Notes: generated by a model not told the origin, from the letters alone. DNA of 64,000 nt from Telmatactis stephensoni (GCA_029948255.1 JALIZF010001797.1:70001-134000), one strand, 5' to 3'. Shown: positions 1 to 12,119, counted from the stretch's first letter. Made by a program: numbers and translations.

Positions 1-1219
1 AACTTGGACATCGAAACAGTCTGCCACAGTTTGTAAGTTTTGTTTCCATAAATCAAAGTAAAAAAGTACAGAATAGAAATTTAAATTGTGTGAGCTATAA
101 TGTATTATCTATAGATCATATTGGATCATTTGGTAGGCATTTACAAAATAAAGCAGACTGTATACTGTATATGTCTGGCATGATAAAAAGACCAGCAGTA
201 TATTAATAACTATACTATATTAATAACCATGATGTGGTACAATTATGTACAAACTACTTTCTCCCCAATATAATTTGTGTTCTACTCTGGGAGTACTTGT
301 CATGCATTTTTGCAATCAAAAGACACTGACAAGTCAAACTGGTTTCCATCAACTTCTGTTCTCCATTTCTCCCCAAGTACTATACACAGGTGTAGCCCGA
401 GTGAACGCCTATTAGGCGTCTAGTTCAATTATGTTCTCCAGTTCATTTATACTATATACCTAATCCAAAAAACGTCGCCACAAGTCTACAGTGTACACTC
501 CAAGACTGCAAAGGATTTTGGCCGCAGTTTTCTAGTATACGTGCTAAAGCGAAATCAAACAGTTGTGTTGTGCGCATCGGAGAAAATCTGTTAACAAATA
601 GTCAGCTATACGATTTCATGCTCACGCCCCCCACATGAGCCCATACAAATAAGTCCTCAAAAACACGGTTTTTGGATCTTTTCTCGAAATAATAACTATC
701 TAAGCAAAATCAAACAGTGGATACAGTTAATTCAATTATTCACAGACTGTATTTTATGGTTTGGATCGAATTCTATTGTAAAAAAACACCGTATTTTTCG
801 AGTTGAATGAATACAATTGAACGGTTTTTACAAGAGAAAATGCGTGACAAAACCGGGGTCAAGCTAGAAAATCGGCTCTCTTTGAATAAAACAGAACTTG
901 TCAAAAATCAAACAGTGGATTTGAAAACCCCATGTTTTTCCGAACATTTTGATATATAATTCATAGGAATCGGTTAAAATTTAGAACCGTATTTTCGCTG
1001 ATTTTATAAGCTCATTCTATCCGTTGGCTATACATTCGCCTCCTACGGCATCCAAAGACTCACAGTCTCGAACAGCTAAAGAAAAGTAGATAATAATAAT
1101 AATAGACGTAAAACATTACTTACACGCTCTTTAGTGTTATTGTTACATTTTGAGCGGGTTTTGAGCTACTTTGTGTAGGAATTGCTCAAAAAGAGAGAGG
1201 CTGGGACCGAAAAGAGCAA
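1..1219. other. Non-coding, AT-rich sequence
   Basis: No reading frame with recognisable protein content is seen on either strand. The stretch is AT-rich with short poly-A and poly-T runs and no convincing repeat unit. A LINE fragment begins immediately downstream. Confidence 0.6.
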
Positions 1220-1546
1220 ATGTTCCAAATGTATGGGCAATTTTCTCCGATGCTGGTCGTGGTCTACAGACCTCCAGGCCTCAGTTATTCCCTGTTTCTG
1301 GACGAGTTTGCTGATTATCTTGGACACTTGGTAACTTCACCAGGCTATCTTCTATTGACTGGGGACTTCAATTTGCATGTAGATACCACTGATGATAGTA
1401 TGCTACAGCGGTTTCTTGATTTAATTCACGCCTACAATCTAATCCAGAATGTGTGTTCCACCACTCATGCACGCGGTCACACTCTTGATTTGGTAATTAC
1501 CAGAAGTCGCAAAAAAATCATTATGGGTGCAAAGTTCAAGGCTTGA
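1220..1546 (+). pseudogene. LINE endonuclease (APE-type) fragment
   Basis: The 108-codon frame reads like the middle of the apurinic-like endonuclease of a non-LTR retrotransposon. The recognisable landmarks, in order, are VVVYRPPG, an aromatic/acidic stretch, LLTGDFNLHVD with the catalytic-type GDFN motif, and THARGHTLDLVITRS, which resembles the usual family end motif. The N-terminal part of the nuclease and the whole reverse transcriptase are missing and the frame stops soon after the last motif, so this is a dead, doubly truncated copy. The clade (CR1, L2 or similar) cannot be told from this piece. Confidence 0.7.
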
Positions 1547-1781
1547 AGACAAATGGCTGCAAATTTCTTAGAAATCGGATAAGGTTTTGATGTAAAAAGA
1601 CGCGATTGAAATTCATGTCTGACAAACAAATCAATAGGTGCGGGCCACCTTAACAGAAAATAGGATACCTATCAAAATCCTTTGCAGTCTTACAGTGTAC
1701 ACTGTGAACTTGTTGCGACAACGCTTTTTGGATTTGATATATATTCTTTTTAACCGGAACCCATTGACCCTAGAGTATCAG

Positions 1782-2930
1782 TTATTCGGAGCATTGGTCG
1801 TAATAGTGTTTCGTACATTTGAATGGTGTTCTCCATTTGTCTTTACCATAATAAAAATCTAAAAACCGTTCAGGTTCCTTGGGGAAACCCACCTCGAGGC
1901 CTTCAAACTTACGTCTGATCGGAGGTAAAGTAAGATTGATTGGCAAAGGCCGCCAATTTGTGACTGGTGCTTCAATGTTGTGTCCTTTTATCGAATAAAG
2001 GGCGATTCCTGGGCCCGTTAAACACTGTTTATTAGTACACCCAATCATATATCGCTTTAAACCATTCGTATATTCCATTTTCCACTTGAAAATATAGCCT
2101 GGTTTTTGTAAATCGGGTATGGCTTGTTCAAGCTTGTCTAAGTCCATCACATCAACTCCAACATCAGTATCGGTATCATATGGTATCAATTCTCCATTAT
2201 CTCGCACTAGACTTATTACTGCTCCAAAAAGTAACATATATGTGATGTTATACTTATCGAACACGCGTGCCATATGGTGGGTGATGTCTATTAAAAGCTT
2301 TCTGCAACAAGGACTCCGATTTATTCGTTGTTGGAGGCTTTTCTCATAAGATGCGGCAAACAAAGACATTGGAGCACACGGATACTTCTCGTTTGTACAG
2401 CCTGGGTATTCGACTCTTCCTTCGGGATATATAATCTTCGCTGTTCGCACGCCATGAATCGGTTTGGGGCAAAAACCTGTAGGGCTTTTGGTTGCCATCT
2501 TTTGGCGAGTGTAAATGAGAGTCCAATTGGCTACATCCCAATACCAAAGGTAGCAAGGATCTTCAACTTTTTGGCAAACAAGCTTGACTTCTAGAAAGTG
2601 AAATTGCGATGAAAGTACTTCGCTTTCTTTACATGTCCTTGTTTTCAGAGATTGCAACCTGGAGAAGTTGTGTGAGGAGACATCCATAACATGAGTGGAA
2701 ATAACAGGCGCGAAGAGGTTGTGTGAAGAGGTAACAATTGCATTCGGTGTGGAGCGTTCGTGTGAAGAAGCAAAGGTAACATTCCGCCGTCTAAAGACTT
2801 GCTGTCGCTTTAGTATTAAAAACCAAGAGGCACCAAGGCAGAACAGAACCACGAGCAGTCGAAATGCAAGCCGCGTTTCAAATCGCATTATAGAAATGTT
2901 TGCAAGACCACGAGGCCACGACAAGACCAT
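1782..2930 (-). CDS. LicD/fukutin-family type II membrane protein
   Basis: A single-exon frame of about 382 residues. The open frame extends upstream to 3008 without an ATG there, so the ATG at 2930 is chosen; an ATG at 2888 is also possible and would place the membrane anchor nearer the N-terminus. A hydrophobic segment at about residues 21-40 (LLVVLFCLGASWFLIL) looks like a Golgi signal-anchor. The C-terminal half carries the LicD nucleotidyltransferase-like pattern: LLFGAVISLVRDNGELIPYD, then the acidic DTDTDVGVD at about 252-260 (metal-binding DxD type) and YGKDKW near the C-terminus. Relatives such as fukutin and FKRP transfer ribitol phosphate, and bacterial LicD transfers phosphocholine. 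The substrate here is unknown. Several NxS/T sites and many cysteines fit a luminal domain. No homologous neighbour is seen. Confidence 0.75.
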   Translation of the reverse strand: MVLSWPRGLANISIMRFETRLAFRLLVVLFCLGASWFLILKRQQVFRRRNVTFASSHERSTPNAIVTSSHNLFAPVISTHVMDVSSHNFSRLQSLKTRTCKESEVLSSQFHFLEVKLVCQKVEDPCYLWYWDVANWTLIYTRQKMATKSPTGFCPKPIHGVRTAKIIYPEGRVEYPGCTNEKYPCAPMSLFAASYEKSLQQRINRSPCCRKLLIDITHHMARVFDKYNITYMLLFGAVISLVRDNGELIPYDTDTDVGVDVMDLDKLEQAIPDLQKPGYIFKWKMEYTNGLKRYMIGCTNKQCLTGPGIALYSIKGHNIEAPVTNWRPLPINLTLPPIRRKFEGLEVGFPKEPERFLDFYYGKDKWRTPFKCTKHYYDQCSE

Positions 2931-3299
2931 CGATCGAGGAATGCTTTCAGGTATTGACGTGGCAATTTTTTTGTACCGCCCTAGAGGGTTGTCCAATTGC
3001 TGGCTCAATTAACGTCACGTGCCCACACCGTCAACATTTTTAACAGACGTTAGTATTATGTATAGCCTAGCAGTCTTGGGTTTCCTGTGTTTCGAAATCT
3101 CCCTGATCATGAAAATTCTATAATTTTAAATCGAGACTGCCTGAAAATAGAGGTGACAACCGGGTTAAGGAGGATAATTTAGTAATGAAACTACTAAGTT
3201 AGCAGATTCAATACTTTTCAGATTTTTTTCGAAACCCAGCTGTCTTTGACAAGAATTACTACCCGACCAACTTGCCCTGTTAGTAGTAGGAAAGTAAGA

Positions 3300-3435
3300 G
3301 TTCTGCATCCGGTGCAAGGCGGCGCCCGCCGGTGCAAGGGGGGGGGAGTCACGCCCCGATAGAGGGGATGTCACGCTCCGGTGCCAGGGGAGTCACACAA
3401 CGGCGACCAGGGAGTCACGCGCCGGCGATCCGCTT
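3300..3435. repeat. GC-rich degenerate tandem repeat
   Basis: About five loosely spaced copies of GGAGTCACGC or GATGTCACGC with CCGGTG/CGGCG spacers sit in otherwise AT-rich DNA. The base composition contrasts sharply with both flanks. Confidence 0.5.
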
Positions 3436-3756
3436 GCAGGACAGACGTCTTATAAACCGAGGGCTTCGAGTTTTCGCACAAATCAGTTGAACCCTTCAAC
3501 CATTAATCTACTGGATACAAGATGAACCCAATCAAATTTATGAAAAAGCTCTTTATTTCCACGTATTCTTCGTTTGCAACCACGTGGTACATTGATGTTT
3601 TGAAATTTTAAAATATTATTACTTTTGCCAAATAAAATAAGATGCTTATGTACTTGTAGAGCAATTAAAGCAACACCTCTGGGACAATTTTTGGTGCACA
3701 AGAGCAATTCTTTACCGAGCTATTGACTAATGAAGTTTCTCAAATTTTAGTGTAAA

Positions 3757-3812
3757 TGTATGGCGGCGCCATCTTGGAGGACATATCGTTGTCCTCCAAC
3801 ATGGCTGCCAAA
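3757..3812. repeat. Hairpin with GGCGGC/CCATCTTGG arms
   Basis: The arms around ATCTTGGAGGAC and GTCCTCCAACAT are inverted around a short ATATCGTT loop, and both continue into GGCGCC or GGCTGCC. It resembles the core of a small foldback element. The CCATCTTGG word also occurs in the miniature elements at 22552 and 38022. Confidence 0.5.
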
Positions 3813-6800
3813 ATTTCAGAACATAAATTCAAGCATAAAGTTGATAAATATCACTTGATTTAACTATGAATAGCATTTCTAAGTATATATAAAACCAAAC
3901 TAATTTAATTTGACACAATTATATTGATTTCCACGGCATTTTAGACGCGTGACTTTACGTTGTGTGACACAACTAGGGCTTCTACAACTCGACCAAAAAA
4001 CATCGAGTCCATCAAAATATCTGAATATAAGTCTACAAAATAACTCACATCACAATTTTCTATAACATATGTTAGAATAAAACTGATAGGACTCGAAATT
4101 AGATTTTAGTTTGAATTTTTGTGATCTGTGACGTAAGATGCAAACGAAGAATGCAGTGGAAGTGTGCAAACAACTCGATATTAAACAAGTCAAAAACACT
4201 AACGCGTTTAATTAGAGCATTATCGTCAGACATGTACCAAGTAATCAAAGATACAGTTAAAGTAATCCGAATGTATTGAGAAGGGACAAAATAATACTCT
4301 AAAAGGATGTAAAATCGACGAACGAAAAGGCCTTTGTGACAAGACACATGAGCTAATAAGACCAATGTACACAAGCAGCAAGTGATAACATCTGCGCATG
4401 CGTCAAACTTCAGTGCGCGTTCTAGCGAAACTCGTAATGGCGGCACGAAACTAGTGAAATGTGGCAGTTTGAAAGGATTATTTCAAGCTATTCGTACTTC
4501 CATGAACACTTATTATCCACCCAAAATATTTATGGAGTCTTTTTAAAGCTGTCTGTATAAAAAAGGTATCTTTTTTCCTGCTAAATTTTGCTAAATTTCT
4601 CACTTGGTTTGGTTGACTGAAGTGTGGAAGAAGTGGTTTGTTGACATGTGTTCATGGAAATTCTGAATGGCCCTGGAGCTATCAACAATGAATTTTAGGA
4701 CAGTGTACCAAAAAGGTAGGTCTTTATGCATCAGTATTTCTTGTGGGTAGTTAAAAATAAGGATCAAAAGCTTTTATTTTAAAATAACAGCAAACTCGAT
4801 CGGAGTTATTCCTCTGAAATCCCATTTTTGTGTGATTTTGAGAGTGATTATTTGTTACACCCCAAGATATATCCCACCTAAAGTCTCGAAAAATGATATT
4901 GCCACTGTTGGTGAAGTTGAATAACGACTTCAAACGATTATCTTTTAGGGGGGAAGTTTGAGAATTTTGATGGTATTTAGCAATGTGTAATGTACAAGCA
5001 AATTTCATGCTGGTCAAAATTAAGCCTAAATTAATCTTCAATCACTTGATGTCAACACTTTGCTTCTTTTGAGGCTGTTATTGAGCATTGAGCATGAATT
5101 ATTTTCGGGAGTTTGAGAAATCAGTCAGAAAAGAGAGGTCCTAAGTGTCCTTTACAGTTGAGCTATTTTTTCTGGATGCCAACTTTACAATTTTACTCAT
5201 GTATATGCATACAACAATGAATCTTATAATTATAATATTGTAAAACCTTCAAGATAAGATAGATCTGCATTGAAGGAGGGATCAGACCTAACATCAAGAT
5301 GCTAGCTAAGCATGTTAATTATATTTATCCTGAAATTTAACAGCCAGAACTTTTGAAAAAAGTTAAATGGATTGTGTGTTTATGTCTGTTTGCCAACACA
5401 CGTACTGGGCACTTCCTAACTTAATTACTAGGTAAGTTAAGAAGTGTACAGTCTGTTGCAGGCACCCCACTCTTGTATATATTTATAGACCCTTGCTATT
5501 ACGGAAACTAAATGACAATCCAAAGGGTGTCCACTATAATGAGAGGTGATAAAGTCAACTAAATTGCCATCTTTTCCATTATTCTCATAGATTTGCAACC
5601 ACTATACATGAGGGTTTCCTAGCAACTCAAACAAGCCAGCTCATATGCATAGTCCAGTATTTGGAGATGGTGTTTATTAGATGCTATTAGTGAAGTGATA
5701 TCAATAACTTCCAGGCTATGATATGTAAAAGGATCACAGCCAAACACAACATTTTTTGTTCTTGAACTATTTCAGTAGTATCTGTACACATATATTTGGG
5801 TGTGTATCATTTACATGTGTAGGATTATTTAGTGGGTGTGCATAGTTTAATGGTGTCAAGTCTGCTTAGTGTGTATTGATGTACTGATCTAGCAGCTGTT
5901 TGAAGTTGCATTTGAAATATTAAAGTTTGTTGTTTTTAGATGATAACCTGTTGAAAATCTCTTTTTCTTTAGCTCCACAATTTGAACAAAATTTGTTAAT
6001 CATAACAGGTACACAAGTATTACAGTAATAAGAAATACTATTGCAGTTTATATGAATACAAATTGATTTAAATTGTACGTGTAGACCTTCTGAAGCATTT
6101 TTAAGTGATAAAAGCATTAAAACAGTCATCACTTGAAGTTCCTTTCCCGTGTTTGTGTTTATTAAATGTGGCATAAAACTCGGTTTAGCTTTATATTTGT
6201 AACGTGTGCTGCGCAAACCAAACATTTTCGAAATATTTTCGGCTTTACTGCATTCAAATACTAAAGTTGAGTATCGGTTTTGCGAAATGGTTATAACTTT
6301 TATGAAAGTAAGAAGAAAAACTTGTCTTTCCTGCCCTCAACAAACAGAAAACAACAAAGAATAAGCAGAAGAACGATAGCGAATTTTAATAGAGCCGCCA
6401 TTTTCATTGCATGCTCCAGCGATCACATGAATTCCGTTCAGCGGACCGCGCATACTCGCAACGTTATCACTTGCTGCTATGTACACAATGAAAAAAGCTT
6501 TGAACAAACAAATGAAGCAGAACTGGTCGCGAATTTGCATAAGTTCTAGACACAAAACGTTCCACATAAAATACTTTGATAACACTAGCCTAATTGACAT
6601 TTAGTGAGTGCTGCCTAATATTGTTTTTCGTTATACAATAAACCGATTGTAAGGTTGTTCGCTTCAGAAATCGAAGCGCGAAATGAAATGCATGATTACT
6701 ACAGAATATGCAAAAAATATTTCCAAAGAACCGGAATGTATTTTCTTTACAAATACCTCATTTTACATGGGACTACCATTAGCTTTTACAAACTATTACG

Positions 6801-7079
6801 TGACGCCGGATTGCTGTCATCTTGTCTTTCACGCCGTTGTATGCCCTTTGCCCTCTATTTGAAACTAAATCTTGATAAACATTAGATCTGTCGTGAAGAT
6901 GCGAAAAGCACGAGGTGATGCAAGGCAATTTAAAGGCACCAGATGGACAATTTAAGCTATTATTTACCATAATTATTACTTCGAAAGATAGTATAAGAAA
7001 TTGTAATATAATGAATTGAATATAATAACAAATGGCAGTGTTTTCAAAGCATTACATGAAGTAATCAGTTGACACTCAA

Positions 7080-7354
7080 CGACGAGAAGACGCACATGAT
7101 GCAATTAGAAGTGATTTGAAATTTGAAGATAAACTTAAATTGCCGACAATAGGAAAAGAACCAATTAATAAATATACAACACCATTTCTGGCAACTATGG
7201 CTTTTCCAACATTATTTCCCGATGGAAAAGGTGATCCAACTAATCCTACTATAAAGATAGAGTGTCCCTTTGACTGGAAGAATACAACATCTCTAAAAAC
7301 GCAACAGAAGAACGAATTTAATACTTGCAAGAAAACCACAATCACATAACTTAC
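7080..7354 (+). pseudogene. Helitron-like replicase/helicase polyprotein fragment
   Basis: In frame from about 7080 the translation includes [20 protein letters not shown] followed by GKGDPTNP. This is characteristic of the segment preceding the Helitron_like_N domain in Helitron/Helentron polyproteins of invertebrates. Only about 85 residues remain. The frame breaks at the left end of the inverted-repeat element at 7355 and does not obviously resume after its right end at 15729, so it is a degraded fragment. No HUH nuclease or PIF1 helicase motifs are present. Confidence 0.65.
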
Positions 7355-7389
7355 TTACGGAGCCCGATTAGTGCCATGCAAATCTCGCG

Positions 7390-7615
7390 CTTGATTTTCC
7401 TTTTCCCGACATTTTTTCCCGACATTTTTCCCGCCCTTAACTTTTTCCCGACTTTTTTCCCGCCCTTAACTTTTTCCCGCCCTTAACTTTTTCCCGCCCA
7501 TAACTTTTTCCCGCCCTTAACTTTTTCCCGCCCATAACTTTTTCCCGCCCTTAACTTTTTCCCGCCCTTAACTTTTTCCCGCCCTTAACTTTTTCCCGAC
7601 TTTTTTCTCGACTTT
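7390..7615. repeat. 17-bp satellite, left arm
   Basis: About nine or ten copies of TTTTTCCCGCCCTTAAC, with variants in which CCCTTAAC becomes CCATAAC or the unit shortens to TTTTTTCCCGAC. It lies directly inside the left inverted end of the 8.4-kb element. Confidence 0.9.
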
Positions 7616-7659
7616 TTTGGTAGGTCCTTCATATATCGTTAAATATATTGTCCCATATA

Positions 7660-7771
7660 GTAAGTGTAGTATCTATTTACATCTATATATAGAAGTCTAT
7701 AGCAGGCAATACATACCTATACAATACTATACCAGTCTATACCAGCCTATACAATACTATACTAGTCTATA
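7660..7771. repeat. CTATAC minisatellite
   Basis: Degenerate repetition of CTATACCAGTCTATAC and CTATACAATACTATAC. A short related stretch continues at 13738-13765 beyond the inner inverted boundary. Confidence 0.7.
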
Positions 7772-8244
7772 CATGAGGAGCCCCAGGCTAAAAAATTTGG
7801 TTCTTGCGACGAAATTCTTTCGCTGCAAACTGCATATTTGAGGTAGCGATTGGTGTTGGAAAAGCAGAGAGGTGTTGCAGATACGGACTTTAACTGTCAA
7901 CGTCCCTTTTGTTATTAGTTTCTGCCTGGGGAGCGTGGCCCTCTACTCTGAATTATAACTGTCAACAAATATACGTGATTGTCTTTATTTTGTAAAGCTA
8001 CAATTTTATATTGTGAGTCATGCTAACAATAACGTACCCCTGGGCTCTAGGGGTTTATTATTCGCTTTCTTTATAGAGTTGTTCTCTTGGAGGCGAGCGC
8101 CGAAGGCGCGAGAAGCGAAATCGTGTGACTCTCCTATCAAGTAAACTAGCCATTTCTAATAGAAAGTGAAGTGCTGCGAGTATGCAAGGTATACAACAAC
8201 AATTGAGAGTGGGTACATTTAACCCGTGAAACCCTAAGTGAACG

Positions 8245-9154
8245 TACAAGTTGTGAGTTGTAACAAGAGACCATAATACTAAGAGAGCGAAGCTCAGTAT
8301 TGATGTCTGTGCGATGTTCGTGGCGGCTAAGGCTATTTTTAGTAACTTCGCCATCGCGCGCGCAAGGCACTTAAACAATAGAATTCAAACGGTCCCTTCC
8401 GCGAGCACGCCAAAAAGCAAATTCTATTGGTTGAGGGCCTTGCGGGCGCGACTGGCGAAGTTACTAAAAATAGCCTTAGCCGCCACGAACATGGCACAGA
8501 CATCAATACTGAGCTTCGCTCTCTTAGTATTATGGTCTCTTGGTTGTAATGGATTTCTTTTGTATCTTTGACGGGTAAATAATTAGCGATATTGTTAATA
8601 CAAATTTTGCTTATTGTACGTTCTTTTAATTTTAGTCAGTCTTTGAATCAGTTTTGAGAGAATTATCAAGCTGCGTGATCGTGTTAGATCGGTAAGCTGA
8701 AACCTAAGCTTTTGTGCTATCTGTCGAATTCAACCCTCATTCGTCAGTACAAATATTCATAAAGGTCAAAGGCTGTTTCTTTAGTAGTGACGTTTACAGG
8801 CAGCAACAAAAGTGCGGACAAACTCATAAAAGATCATTGTCTTTCTCTAAAACCATCACTAAACTGCCTGTAAAACGTCACTAGCCTGTGACCTTTATAA
8901 ATGTTTGCACTGACGAATGAGGGTTGAATTCGACATGATATCGAACATGATAGCACATAAACTTAAGTTTCAACTTACCTATCCGCTAACACGATCACGC
9001 AGCTTGATAATTCTCTCAAAATTGATTCAAAGACTGACTAAAATTAAAAGAACCATAAGCAAAATTTCCCTAATTATTTACCAGTCAAAGATACAAAAGA
9101 AATCCATTACTAAACAACATACTTACCAACACTCTTTTATAACCACAACTTGTA
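8245..9154. mobile_element. Large hairpin element, about 0.9 kb
   Basis: The left arm (TAATGGATTTCTTTTG at about 8547 through GGTCAAAGGC near 8772) is repeated in inverted orientation from about 8885 to 9110 with few mismatches, centred near 8830. Outer ends ACAAGTTGTG / CACAACTTGT extend it. The left arm is interrupted by the separate miniature element at 8264-8542. No coding capacity is seen. Confidence 0.7.
8264..8542. mobile_element. Miniature inverted-repeat element, nested
   Basis: The element begins CAAGAGACCATAATAC and ends with its inverse. The arms are about 90 bp each and nearly perfect, including GGCTAAGGCTATTTTTAG. It is flanked by a 7-bp direct repeat, GTTGTAA (8257-8263 and 8543-8549), and is inserted in the left arm of the larger hairpin element. 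Confidence 0.8.
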
Positions 9155-9563
9155 TATCCAGTGACCACTGACCATGCATTAACGTTAACTGATTATGATG
9201 ACGTTTTTTGACGTCACGAGAAAATCGCTGAAAAGCTTGAGCTTTGCACGAATAGTAAGCTGCTCGCTTCGCTCGCAGCAATAAACTTCGGAACGAGACG
9301 ATAAACCTGGAACCCAGGGACAACGAATACTCTTGAAAAATTCATATCAACTGATCGAGCTAACCCTTCAGAAATACTTCAATTTTTCTCGCTTGTTAAT
9401 CATGGCTCAAGGAACTCGCCAGTGTGGTAATCGTCCGGAGAAATATTTCGTCCTTTGAGAGCCGTACGAAAGAAGTTGCGAGCATGAAAAACAATATACA
9501 TGTATTAACTCGCCTTGTGTCCACATTAATTATTACAATTATTCGCATAACGTTACAATTGTT

Positions 9564-9817
9564 ATTCAGTCACAGTTATCGTACGTCAACCCAATGAATA
9601 TCAGGCGAGACACCCGAACATTCTTGCTTGCCTTCAGGCGTGCCACCCGTGCAAGGGGGTATTTGCTGTCGTTATTTCTAATGCATCATTATTCAGTTAG
9701 AGTTATCCAGCTTCAACCCATTGAATATCAGGCGAGACACCCGAACATTCTTCCTTGCCTTCAGGCGTGCCACCCGTGCAAGGGGGTATTTGCTGTCGTT
9801 ATTTCTAATGCATCATT
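9564..9817. repeat. 127-bp tandem repeat, copies 1 and 2
   Basis: Two consecutive units begin ATTCAGT (9564 and 9691) and end TAATGCATCATT. Each contains GGCGAGACACCCGAAC and CGTGCAAGGGGGTATTT. A third copy, missing 9 bp, lies at 12327-12417 on the far side of the Harbinger insertion. Confidence 0.9.
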
Positions 9818-10162
9818 AGAGTGATTTCACATAACAAGCTATCAAATGCTAATGAGTTTTATCATATGCTAATAAGCACCACGCGCGCGTATATGCATCG
9901 CTGAACACAGAATAAGCTACTTTGTAAAGAAGTTTGGTTGAATTTATTACAGAAGTTTACAGCAAACATGAAAACTTCTTATAACTAACGGAAAATATTT
10001 TGCTAGCTCAGAGAAAATACAAAAGTTTTTTTATGAGCGATTGTACATTTTGCAAATTGATAATTTGAAGACATACACCTAATTGCAAAAACGAATATTG
10101 AGAATTGTTCAAATAGCATCATTTTGTTGCAGTAAAATATACTTATAAGTATATCAGTACGT

Positions 10163-11209
10163 TTAAATGTTTTGAAAAAGTCGCACACGTCTTTCTGACA
10201 GGAAAGCTACTAGCTCCACGCAAACCGGTAATAACCATCTAGGATGTCTCCAAATGTTTCCAATAGCTTCATATGTTTTCATCTCTTTAAACACATGTTC
10301 AACCTTTATGCGTCTGCTTGACAAACAACGGTTAAAGTGTCGTGCTCGCCTTCTCCCTCTGTTATTCAAAAGATGCATCTGTCCTGCTCGCACTGGTGTT
10401 AGAAGAGCAATATCATCTGGGTATCCTCTGTCTCCAAGAAGTTTAGCTCCTTGAGGTAGACTTAATTGTCTTCCATGTCCAACGGGGGTCATGAGGCGGT
10501 ATGACATAGCATCATGAGTGCTTCCTAAAAACCCAGCTTGGACGAAACGCAAATGCATTTCGTTATCAATAATAAGCTGTGTATTTAAACAATGATAGTG
10601 CCTGTGCCCACTGTAGAATGGTCGTTGAGGTTCTATTAGAGGCCGATAAATCTCATGGGGTGTTGAATCAATGCAGCCCACAGCATTTGGAAACTCTGGC
10701 CAATTTCCCATTAGATTCGCCCATTCTTGGTTATTGAGCCACCGGATTTGGTTTTGGAAGTATCTCCACATTTCTGGAAGGATTTTGTATACGATTCTGA
10801 TCGTTGAGGCTGGATCAATGTCAAAGAGCAATGCCAGGGTGTCAATGTGAGGGTATTTCCTCAACCAAATCAGCGTCAGCAATATCTGATTTGTTAAGTT
10901 TAACTTTTGTCGCCTTTGTCGCTGTCTAGGTTGACCATGAACATTCAAACGAGCCAGTGCTGGGGTCAAGTCATTTACCAAATTAAGAAAAGATTCAGAT
11001 GTTTCTCCAGTATTTCTCCAGAATAGCCATTGATGTCCAACGATTAGAGAATAGACATCCCGTCCATTATAACGATGCCCGTGGAAATTAGGGAGCAAAC
11101 GCTGATATAAATGAAACACTTGATGAAGTAATGGAGGCTGAAAAGCCACAATTAACAAAAGAATAGCTAAAATAGTTAACAAGACAGTTTGTATCTGAAT
11201 CAGATCCAT
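10163..11209 (-). CDS. Harbinger DDE transposase
   Basis: 348 codons starting at an ATG just inside the element. This is an IS5-like DDE nuclease (DDE_Tnp_4 family, related to the domesticated HARBI1). A helix-turn-helix-like region lies around residues 102-145. Acidic catalytic candidates are D181 (GCIDSTP), D260 (LLGDRGYP) and E304 (RIKVEHVFKEMK), each in the family's usual context. Length and spacing are normal for a full-length enzyme and no frameshift or stop is seen. An unusual hydrophobic N-terminus (residues 9-23) is probably not a true membrane segment in a nuclear protein. It would excise and reinsert the element together with the accessory protein encoded divergently. Confidence 0.92.
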   Translation of the reverse strand: MDLIQIQTVLLTILAILLLIVAFQPPLLHQVFHLYQRLLPNFHGHRYNGRDVYSLIVGHQWLFWRNTGETSESFLNLVNDLTPALARLNVHGQPRQRQRRQKLNLTNQILLTLIWLRKYPHIDTLALLFDIDPASTIRIVYKILPEMWRYFQNQIRWLNNQEWANLMGNWPEFPNAVGCIDSTPHEIYRPLIEPQRPFYSGHRHYHCLNTQLIIDNEMHLRFVQAGFLGSTHDAMSYRLMTPVGHGRQLSLPQGAKLLGDRGYPDDIALLTPVRAGQMHLLNNRGRRRARHFNRCLSSRRIKVEHVFKEMKTYEAIGNIWRHPRWLLPVCVELVAFLSERRVRLFQNI

Positions 11210-11403
11210 ACTGTTATTAACTCAAATGCTAAAACGAACAGTGTTAATCAATGCTCGTGCTACAGATTATAATGCGTGTTACATTTTCTCGTGCACAAGT
11301 TTTGCACATGCACGCATGCTTTTACCAAAATCAAGTCAAAACGCACAGTGTAGGCAAGTGTAGAGTTGTTCCGTGATCTAACAAAGACCATGAGAGTAAT
11401 AAT

Positions 11404-12119
11404 ATGAGTTTATCATCAACAGAGGACCAAAACACGAGTACAGTGACAAGTACCAAAGGTATCTATATAAATGTGCAAATATATCCGACAACTGCAATTT
11501 AACATTTTAGTTAACAAGTGCAAAATGTATCTTAAAAGTTTGTTGTTCGTAAATAGGTGAAGCAAAAATTCCAAGAGTCAACGTTTGTGACAAAGAGAGG
11601 CAATTTATAGTAGAATGTTATAATAATTGTACAAGTAAAGATTGGAAGGATGTTCTTCGTTACGCTAAAGAGTGCATAATTTCCACTGGGTTGCCAGACA
11701 GAGTTATTACTGTATACTTTGAATCATCCCAAGAGAGAGTCATGAATCGCATGAAAACCATCGTCAGGAAAGCCATAAAGGAACCAGTCACACCTTCAAC
11801 TTCTTCGACGGAAAGTAATGTAAAGAAGCAGTACATGAAATATGCTGAAAAAGAAACACCCGCACAACGAAAATTGAGGGCGAAACTAGAGCAAGATTTT
11901 GAATACGACACCACCAGCTCCTCCGACAGTGATGACAATTCTCCAGTGATCAAAAACAAGTCAACTAAGAGAAGAAAGACAAACCAAGATGTCGTTAGAG
12001 AGACTCATGAGGTTCACAAGAACATGTGCGTTAAAGCAATGGACACTCTTGACAGAGTCAACAATTTGCTTGGGAATGTAGAAAAGCAAATAGCTCAGAA
12101 AACAAATCAGTATTACTAG
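11404..12119 (+). CDS. Harbinger accessory protein (Myb-like candidate)
   Basis: Predicted as two exons, 11404-11458 and 11557-12119, joined in phase across a GT-AG intron to give 205 residues. Harbinger elements normally pair the transposase with a Myb/SANT-like DNA-binding protein that carries it to the nucleus and to the termini. Position and size fit, although the helices here (RQFIVECYNNCTSKDW to MNRMKTIVRK) are too diverged to assign confidently. The middle is acidic and Ser-rich (TTSSSDSDDNS), followed by a basic KRRK cluster that could serve nuclear import, and the C-terminus is a likely coiled coil (VNNLLGNVEKQIAQK). An AATAAA lies at 12138. Confidence 0.7.

Larger units (their letters stand above)
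3009..7079. other. Non-coding stretch, with minor repeats
   Basis: No gene is recognised. Open frames here are short and have no family signature. Visible structure is limited to a GC-rich patch with repeated GGAGTCACGC-like words (about 3320-3430), a short hairpin (3757-3812) and a diverged inverted pair (about 4360-4440 versus 6400-6495). Confidence 0.5.

Noticed and set aside
2931..3008. N-terminal extension of the LicD-type gene
   Set aside because: The open frame continues but has no ATG; the first ATG is at 2930.
4099..4446. A hydrophobic 115-codon frame on the minus strand
   Set aside because: No family signature, and part lies in a diverged inverted repeat pair. Such frames are expected by chance at this composition.
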